The translations under genes and the position numbers were made by a program. From the NCBI RefSeq assembly GCF_027244095.1, contig NC_069669.1, forward strand, positions 6,102,501-6,166,500: 64,000 nt of DNA, in the 5' to 3' direction. The notes beneath the pieces were generated by a model. That model was not told the origin of the DNA. It saw nothing but the letters and a program-made list of their open reading frames with translations, and made no database searches. The stretch is from Hemicordylus capensis. Taxonomy: Eukaryota > Chordata > Lepidosauria > Squamata > Cordylidae. Numbering within the stretch: the first letter of the stretch is position 1; every line of letters begins with the position of its first letter. This document shows, piece by piece, positions 58,031 through 64,000 of this stretch.

Positions 58031-58345
58031 ATTGGTTGGTTAGTTAAGTGCCATCAAATCAGTGTCAACTCTTAGCGACCACATAGATAAATTATCTCCA
58101 GGATGAGCCATCTTTAACTTGGCCTTTAAGGTCTCTCAGTGGTGCATTCTTTGCTGTCGTCATCGAGTCCATCCACCTTGCTGCTGGTCGTCCTCTTCTT
58201 CTCTTTCCTTCAACATTTCCCAGCGTTATGGACTTCTCAGGGGAGCTGGATCTTTGTATAATGTGTCCGAAGTATGATAGTTTGAACCTGGTCATTAGTG
58301 CCTTGAGTGAAAATTCACTGGAGGCACAGCATGAGTGAATGCATG
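58031..58345 (-). mobile_element. RTE/BovB-type LINE, 3' end fragment
   Basis: The minus frame reads KLSYFGHIIQRSSSPEKSIT LGNVEGKRRRGRPAARWMDS MTTA, the C-terminal signature of RTE/BovB ORF2. It is followed by a 3' end (GTGGTCGCTAAGAGTTGACA on the minus strand) that matches the SINE-B tail. CTTGTGGTA follows at 58346-58354. Confidence 0.85.
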
Positions 58346-58625
58346 CTTGTGGTAGCAAGCATTGATTGTCCTCTTTGCTAAGCAAGGTCCACCCTGGCTT
58401 GCATTTGAATAGGAGTCTACATATGTGCATTGCAAGGTATTCCCCTTAGGGGATGGGGCCATTCTGGGAAGAGCAGGAAGGCTCCAAGTCCCTGACATCT
58501 CCAGACAGGGCTGAGCTAGACTCCAGCTTGCAACCTTGGAGAAGTCACTTCCAGTCTGTGTAGATAATACTGATCTAGATGGACCTGTGGTCTGACTCCG
58601 TATAAGGCAGCTCCCTATGCTCCTA
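58346..58625 (+). mobile_element. SINE-A, remainder of the copy split at 57877
   Basis: CTTGTGGTAGCAAGCATTGA, TTTGCTAAGCAAGGTCCACC and AATAGGAGTCTAC, ending GGCAGCTCCCTATGCTCC. The head (GGAGAGCTGG) lies at 57867-57876, on the far side of the two insertions. Confidence 0.85.
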
Positions 58626-59438
58626 AGAGGTTTCATTTTTATCTTCCATGAAATGTCCCTTTTGACTTAAAATTTAGAAGATTAAAAGATGTTTTTGAAA
58701 GCAAAAAACCACCACCACCATGTCTTAATTGTTTTACTCCCCCACCCCCTAGCAGCTTGATGGGCTGGGGGTGGAGAGTTATTGCATGTTAACTGTTAGA
58801 TGCTTGAGTGCACCCATGACTAGGAGCAGCAGAACCACACAGGGAAAACCTGAGTCATAACAAGAAATAGGCTCTAGGCTTAGTCAAGAAAGATCACAAG
58901 CTATTAAAGGTTGCATTTATAAGTTTGGCTTCTGCGTTCATGCAAATCTCTTGATGCTTTTGATTGCATAATTGTCACACAAACTTCCTTGCACTTTGAG
59001 AAATATGTGTTGTGCGTTTTAAAACAGGATGGAGCATACTTCCTGAAAGCTTTCTGGAGTGTAAGAGCAGAAAGGAATTTCATTGGACTTGCTTTTGCTG
59101 GTTCTTCCTTCTTTATTGTGTTGGTTGCTATACTTTCAATCATATAACACAGGGGTTCTACTTCTAATTACTTCTAGCCAGTCTTACTGAAATTAATGTG
59201 GCAAGTTTGCTTTTGTTATTTCAGTAGGAGTACTCACAAGTCTCTTAGTCTGGATGTAAGCTGGTGACTGGAGTTTCCTGCCTCATAACTGCAACATTTA
59301 AATGTGTGTGTGTGCACACACTAAAAATGTCTGTGGGGTACCAAGCTAAAGGTTTGCAACAGAAGGGGTACATTGGTTTACAGAATGGTTTACACTGGCT
59401 GCAGAAACTAGCACTTGTATTACCCAGTGGTTTCTGTA

Positions 59439-60543
59439 AGTAAAGTAAAGTGTGCCATCGAGTCGGTGCCGACTCCTGGTGACCACAGAGCCCCGCGACT
59501 GTCTTTGTTCGAGCCCCGCGACTGTCTTTGTTCGAGCCCCGCGGCTGTCTTTGTTCGAGCCCCGCGGCTGTCTTTGTTCGAGCCCCGCGGCTGTCTTTGT
59601 TCGAGCCCCGCGGCTGTCTTTGTTCGAGCCCCGCGGCTGTCTTTGTTCGAGCCCCGCGGCTGTCTTTGTTCGAGCCCCGCGGCTGTCTTTGTTCGAGCCC
59701 CGCGGCTGTCTTTGTTCGAGCCCCGCGGCTGTCTTTGTTCGAGCCCCGCGGCTGTCTTTGTTCGAGCCCCGCGGCTGTCTTTGTTCGAGCCCCGCGGCTG
59801 TCTTTGTTCGAGCCCCGCGGCTGTCTTTGTTCGAGCCCCGCGGCTGTCTTTGTTCGAGCCCCGCGGCTGTCTTTGTTCGAGCCCCGCGGCTGTCTTTGTT
59901 CGAGCCCCGCGGCTGTCTTTGTTCGAGCCCCGCGGCTGTCTTTGTTCGAGCCCCGCGGCTGTCTTTGTTCGAGCCCCGCGGCTGTCTTTGTTCGAGCCCC
60001 GCGGCTGTCTTCGTTCGAGCCCCGCGGCTGTCTTCGTTCGAGCCCCGCGGCTGTCTTCGTTCGAGCCCCGCGGCTGTCTTCGTTCGAGCCCCGCGGCTGT
60101 CTTCGTTCGAGCCCCGCGGCTGTCTTCGTTCGAGCCCCGCGGCTGTCTTCGTTCGAGCCCCGCGGCTGTCTTCGTTCGAGCCCCGCGGCTGTCTTCGTTC
60201 GAGCCCCGCGGCTGTCTTCGTTCGAGCCCCGCGGCTGTCTTCGTTCGAGCCCCGCGGCTGTCTTCGTTCGAGCCCCGCGGCTGTCTTCGTTCGAGCCCCG
60301 CGGCTGTCTTCGTTCGAGCCCCGCGGCTGTCTTCGTTCGAGCCCCGCGGCTGTCTTCGTTCGAATACAGGAGGGGTTTACCATTGCCTCTTCCCACGCAG
60401 TATGAGATGATGCCTTTCAGCATCTTTCCTATATCGCTGCTGTTTGATATAGCTGTTTCCCATAGTCTGGGAAACATACCAGCAGGGATTCGAACCAGCA
60501 ACCTCTGGCTTGCTAGTCAAGTCATTTCCCCACTGCACCATTA
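59439..60543 (-). mobile_element. SINE-B inflated by an internal minisatellite
   Basis: The left part (AGTAAAGTAAAGTGTGCCAT CGAGTCGGTGCCGACTCC) is the BovB-like tail in reverse. The right part (AATACAGGAGGGGTTTACCA to GGGATTCGAACCAGCAACCT and CCACTGCACCATTAG) is body and tRNA head. The 10-bp target duplication GGTTTCTGTA flanks the whole object (59429-59438, 60544-60553). An ordinary copy is about 265 bp; this one is 1105 bp because of the 38-unit array. Confidence 0.93.
59488..60361. repeat. Minisatellite, 38 units of 23 bp
   Basis: 874 bp = 38 x 23 exactly. Each unit is GAGCCCCGCGGCTGTC followed by TTTGTTC or TTCGTTC. Units 1-2 carry GCGACT in place of GCGGCT, units 3-22 carry CTTTG, and units 23-38 (from 59994) carry CTTCG. 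I saw no other changes. The unit matches SINE-B's own GAGCCCTGTGGTTGTC TTTGGTAGA, so the array grew from the element. With about 3-4 CpGs per unit it is an island-like CpG cluster. Because 23 is not a multiple of 3 and no stop arises, both strands stay open throughout. Confidence 0.97.
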
Positions 60544-60719
60544 GGTTTCTGTAGCACAGGGATTGTGTCCTTAATTGTGATTTGTGAGTACGAACTCCTA
60601 ACGGAGCAGTGTGATGTTTTGGGTTACTCCTGGAGTAGAGGTGGGGCTAATCGCCCTCCAGCAGCAAATGCACTGAAAGCAGACTGCACTTGCCTCTCTG
60701 TAAATAATGAGTACCCCGA

Positions 60720-60850
60720 ATGTTGGGGGGCAATATGCTAAATCATTGTAAACCGCTTAGAGAGCTTCCAGCTATAGAGCGGTATATAAATGTAAGTGCT
60801 ATTGCTATTGCTATTGCTAATATCTATTTCAATAAACTATTAATATTCCT
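60720..60850 (+). mobile_element. Retroposon 3' end with (TATTGC)n tail
   Basis: CATTGTAAACCGCTTAGAGA GCTTCCAGCTATAGAGCGGT ATATAAATG, then repeated CTATTG. This is a typical squamate LINE/SINE terminus. A short CR1-like end (GATTAGAACACCTCCAAGGA ... AAAATTCTGTGATTTTATG) follows at about 60890-60978. Confidence 0.6.
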
Positions 60851-61937
60851 GATTCTATTCCACTGCCTTGTCCTTGCATACCACAACTCTTTCCTCTGGA
60901 TTCTACAAGAAGGAGGCTGGATTAGAACACCTCCAAGGACCGGGAGACCTCCCGGTATAAAATTCTGTGATTTTATGTACACACTTTGATCAACCTTCAG
61001 AGGTTTTCTGCCATGTTGTTTGCGAAAGATTCTTTAGAAATCTGTTTCTGTTCAGCCTCAGTTACTTTGGTGTGCTACTGAAAGAAGAGCAGCTGTTAAA
61101 TTGCAGCAGAAAGCTATTCTGTGGTCACCAGGGAGCTGGGGGGAATAATTGTATGGGTTCAATTAGCCATCCTTCTTCTCCCTCAGTCATATTTATCAAC
61201 CATGTTTGTGTGACTATATATAGCATAAATCCAAAAGTCACAAACAAGTAATTCCTTTGCTAGGATCGACTAAAAATAAAAATTGATCAAGCTTTTGAGT
61301 TCTCCAGAACTCTTTTTACTAGTGTGGTGTTTTATGGTTAGGCTCAAAAGAGCAACTTCTGTTAACTTTGTTTCAAGGTCACATGAGACACCCAGCCAGA
61401 GATGTGGGGTTGAAAATTTTCTTTCGAAAAAATTTCCATTTCTGAAAGTCATTAGTTTCATAAAATAATTAGTAATAGTGAATGGATGCTAATGCAATAT
61501 AGGGCAAGCTTGGCAACTTCAAGGTGGTAATTAATGATGAACATTCTGAATAACATACATGTGCGCCTGACAAAAATACACATGCAGCATTCACCCCGCT
61601 GCTTCCAAAGCATGCTACTTTTGTGCAAGAGCAGAACCATTTTCTTCAATCTCCCCCTTGCTCCAGAATCCCTCTTTGACCTGCAGAAACATGTCTCTGA
61701 AGGCTGTGTGACTCTCGGGTACGTGTTTCTGAATGAAAGAGTAGGTTTTTAAAAACGTATGCAAACTTTATGCAAGTAAGAAAACAGCATGGGGAGGCGT
61801 GTGTGTGTGTGGTGGGTGGGAATTCTGGAAACTGTTCCAGAAAAAATTCATGAAAACCTTTTCCAGAAAGCCTCCATATTTTCACCTGGCCATACTCTTT
61901 ATTTTTCTTTTGAGCTTTTGTGTTTCTGTGTTTGTGT

Positions 61938-61979
<42 letters not shown>

Positions 61980-62062
61980 CCTCTGTATTGGAACCACTCC
62001 TGGCTTTCCAAGTTGCTGTCAGTATATGGAGGCTGCTTTTTAAGAAATATTGTGGTCTTCCA

Positions 62063-62325
62063 GTCAAGGTAAAGCGTGCTGTCGAGTCGGTGTCGACTTC
62101 TGGCGACCACAGAGCCATTTGGTTGTCTTCGGTAGAATACAGGAGGGCTTTACCATTGCCTCCTCCCACACAGTGTGAGATGATGCCTTTCAGCATCTTC
62201 CTATATCACTGCTGCCCGATAGATGTGTTTCTCATAGTCTGCAAAACATACCAGTGGGGATTTGAACCAGCAACCTCTGGCTTGCTGATCAAGTTATTTC
62301 TCCGCTCTGCCATTAGGTGGCTCTA
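62063..62325 (-). mobile_element. SINE-B, full length
   Basis: 263 bp, antisense: AAAGCGTGCTGTCGAGTCGG to CCGCTCTGCCATTAGGTGGC. The perfect 9-bp target duplication GGTCTTCCA lies at 62054-62062 and 62326-62334. A SINE-A head fragment (GTTCCCTTAGCTAAGCAAGG) follows to about 62420. It preserves the undisturbed segment GAGCCATTTGGTTGTCTTCG from which the array at 59488 type arises. Confidence 0.9.
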
Positions 62326-63409
62326 GGTCTTCCAATAGCAGGCATGAATCGTTCCCTTAGCTAAGCAAGGTCCACCTTGGTTTCCCATTCTCGTGGTTGA
62401 ATACATGTTAGCATTGTCTGCTGTAATATACAGGAGGACATCGTTATTTGTGGGTCTAGCATGTATTTGCAACTGAGGTTGATCTGTTTATTTGGAATGA
62501 TTCCAATATATTTCTGGTCCTTATGCTGTAAAAATGAAAACAATAGCATCTGGAGATTTATTGTATTTTAAATCCTTTCCTACTGTTGTTTGTGGTGATA
62601 TATGATAAGACAGAAAGCCATTTTGATTAGAGAAACTTGATCTCAGTTACTGGTTCTGAAAGATGCAAAAAAAAAAAAAAGAAGTGAAAAATAAGTTGCC
62701 AGTCGCACTTGGTTGGATACCCGCTCACGTGTGATGTCTGCTGATATTGTGTGAGATTGCTTTCTTAAAATAAAACCGTGATACAGTATATTATTAGGTC
62801 TCTCACCTGATTAAAGAATCATTGTGGATTCTTTGAATTCTCCTAGGTTAATGAATCCAATTTCCATATGAATAAGAACAATTGCAGTGGCAGAAAAGCA
62901 TCCTTTTGTTTTTTTAGGACATGAAAACAAGCCACTATTTCTGGAACCAAGATTTCAAACAAACTAGTCTGTTGCCATTAGCAGTTATGTGTAATATCTG
63001 GAAATAACTGGGCAAAATGTCTCATCGTTTCCACTGCTTCGTGATGTCTCATTGTTTCATGAAAACCTGCTTTAGTGCCATACCAAGTCCATGGCTTCTG
63101 ACTCTTTGTGACTTCTTTTATTACCATAACATCCTGGTAGTTTTTGCTGCGGACATCTGATAACCGATCTTTAGGTAAACTATTCCATGTGACAAGGAAG
63201 TAGGAGCAAGTATAAAAAGATACGTGTATATAAATAAATAAGGACACTTTTTTCCTATGGCGTGAGCACTGCACTGTTCTATTATTTTTTTCCTATGTGT
63301 ACTGTAATAGAAGGTGAGACGGGTGTGTCTGGACAAAGGTTGAAATAGAATGGGATTTTGTTTCTGTGTATGTTCTGATAAATCTATCAGATTGGGGATA
63401 TTTGTGAGG

Positions 63410-63780
63410 AGGAGAGCTGGTCTTGTAGCAAGCATGAATTGTCCCCTTTGCTAAGCAGGGTCCAGCTTGGTTTGTATTTGCATTTGGGTGGGATTACTAC
63501 AGGAAGATGCTGAAAGGCATCATCTCAGACTGCACGGGAGATGGCAATTGTAAACCCCTCCTGTATTCTACCAAAGACAACCACAGGGCTCTGTGGGCGC
63601 CAGGAGTTGACATCGACTTGACGGCACAACTTTGCTTTACTACATGTAAGCGCTGTAAGATATTTCTTCAGCGGATGGGGCTGTAGCACAGTGAAGGAGC
63701 ATCTGGTCCTCGGCAGCATCTCCAGGAAGTGCTGGACTGCCTGGAACCTTGGAGAGCCACTGCCAGTTAATGTAGACAGT
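63410..63780 (+). mobile_element. SINE-A split by a truncated SINE-B
   Basis: SINE-A runs 63410-63500 (AGGAGAGCTGGTCTTGTAGC, TTTGCTAAGCAGGGTCCAGC) and resumes at 63644 (ATGTAAGCGCTGTAAGATAT). SINE-B (63501-63636, +, from AGGAAGATGCTGAAAGGC to GACGGCACAACTTTGCT) interrupts it, with TTACTAC at 63494-63500 and 63637-63643 as target duplication. Confidence 0.87.
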
Positions 63781-64000
63781 AATATCCTCAAAAGTCTTCT
63801 CCAGCACCAAAGTTCAAAAGCGTCAATAATTTTTCTATCTTGCTTCTTCAAAGTCCCGCTTTCACATCCATAGAGTGTCACAGAAAAAACCATTGTCTGA
63901 ACGATTCTAATCTTTGTAGGTATAAACACATCACAGCATCTAAATATCCTTTCCAAGGCCTTCATTGCAACCCTACCAAGTGCTAGTCTGCGGCGTATTT
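63781..64000 (-). mobile_element. RTE/BovB-type LINE ORF2 fragment, runs off the window
   Basis: The minus frame reads FIPTKIRIVQTMVFSVTLYG CESGTLKKQDRKIIDAFELW CWRRLLR, the conserved region after the reverse transcriptase of RTE/BovB elements. It ends abruptly at the SINE-A boundary and continues past 64000. Confidence 0.88.

Larger units (their letters stand above)
53136..64000 (+). other. PDXDC1: PDXDC1 intron 1, window part
   Basis: No further exon was recognised. The intron holds the elements listed below plus antisense CR1-type ends at 53640-54110 (AATCATAGGATATCGGAGCT, AGTCATAGAATGTCAGAGCT), an (ATT)n run at 57650-57679, an AC/AG microsatellite at 61937-61978, and mostly unrecognised, moderately AT-rich sequence at 57110-57640, 58630-59220, 60980-61780 and 62430-63400. 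Confidence 0.6.

Noticed and set aside
59488-60361. CRISPR-like array of 23-bp direct repeats
   Set aside because: The units are contiguous with no spacers, and the setting is a vertebrate intron.
59245-60544. Open frames of 317-418 codons on both strands
   Set aside because: They are registers of a 23-bp tandem array in a SINE. The repeat has no stop in any frame, so length carries no coding meaning.
53136-64000. Second coding exon of PDXDC1
   Set aside because: I looked for a match to the human exon 2 start (IADPTLAEMGKNLKEAV) on the plus strand and saw none, so it probably lies beyond the window.

Overview
This is vertebrate nuclear DNA, most likely from a lizard (Squamata). The genes are split by GT-AG introns and start in CpG-rich promoters. 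The DNA between exons is packed with squamate-type retroposons: Sauria SINEs, tRNA-headed SINEs with BovB-like tails, a chimeric 5S rRNA/tRNA SINE, CR1-type LINE ends, RTE/BovB LINE fragments and hAT-like palindromic MITEs. No bacterial-style operon, CRISPR array or phage is present.

Four host genes can be placed, in the order MARF1> <BMERB1 <MPV17L PDXDC1>. Positions 39-274 (+) hold the last coding exon of a gene that fits MARF1, with a 3'UTR of about 2.1 kb. Positions 6372-28917 (-) hold all six coding exons of BMERB1 (C16orf45), which join in frame to 207 codons plus a stop. Positions 40421-46966 (-) hold all four coding exons of MPV17L, giving 193 residues and including one GC-AG intron. 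Position 53115 (+) starts the seven-codon first exon of PDXDC1, and the rest of the window is its first intron. These genes also cluster on human 16p13.11, and the MARF1/BMERB1 convergence and MPV17L/BMERB1 co-orientation match the human arrangement as I remember it. They are neighbours rather than a pathway: an oocyte RNA regulator, a Rab-effector-like bMERB protein, an Mpv17/PMP22-family membrane protein and a PLP-dependent decarboxylase-like protein.

The most unusual object is an 874-bp minisatellite (59488-60361) of exactly 38 units of 23 bp. It grew inside a BovB-tailed SINE in PDXDC1 intron 1, and its unit is recognisably a segment of the SINE itself. It accounts for all the very long ORFs (317-418 codons), which are not genes. 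Other notable observations are two BovB-related insertions stacked at one target site with three copies of the duplication (57877-58354), a MITE with perfect 60-bp arms (23157-23292), a transposon directly behind the MPV17L stop codon, and a SINE family combining 5S rRNA and tRNA heads. I found no novel gene system.
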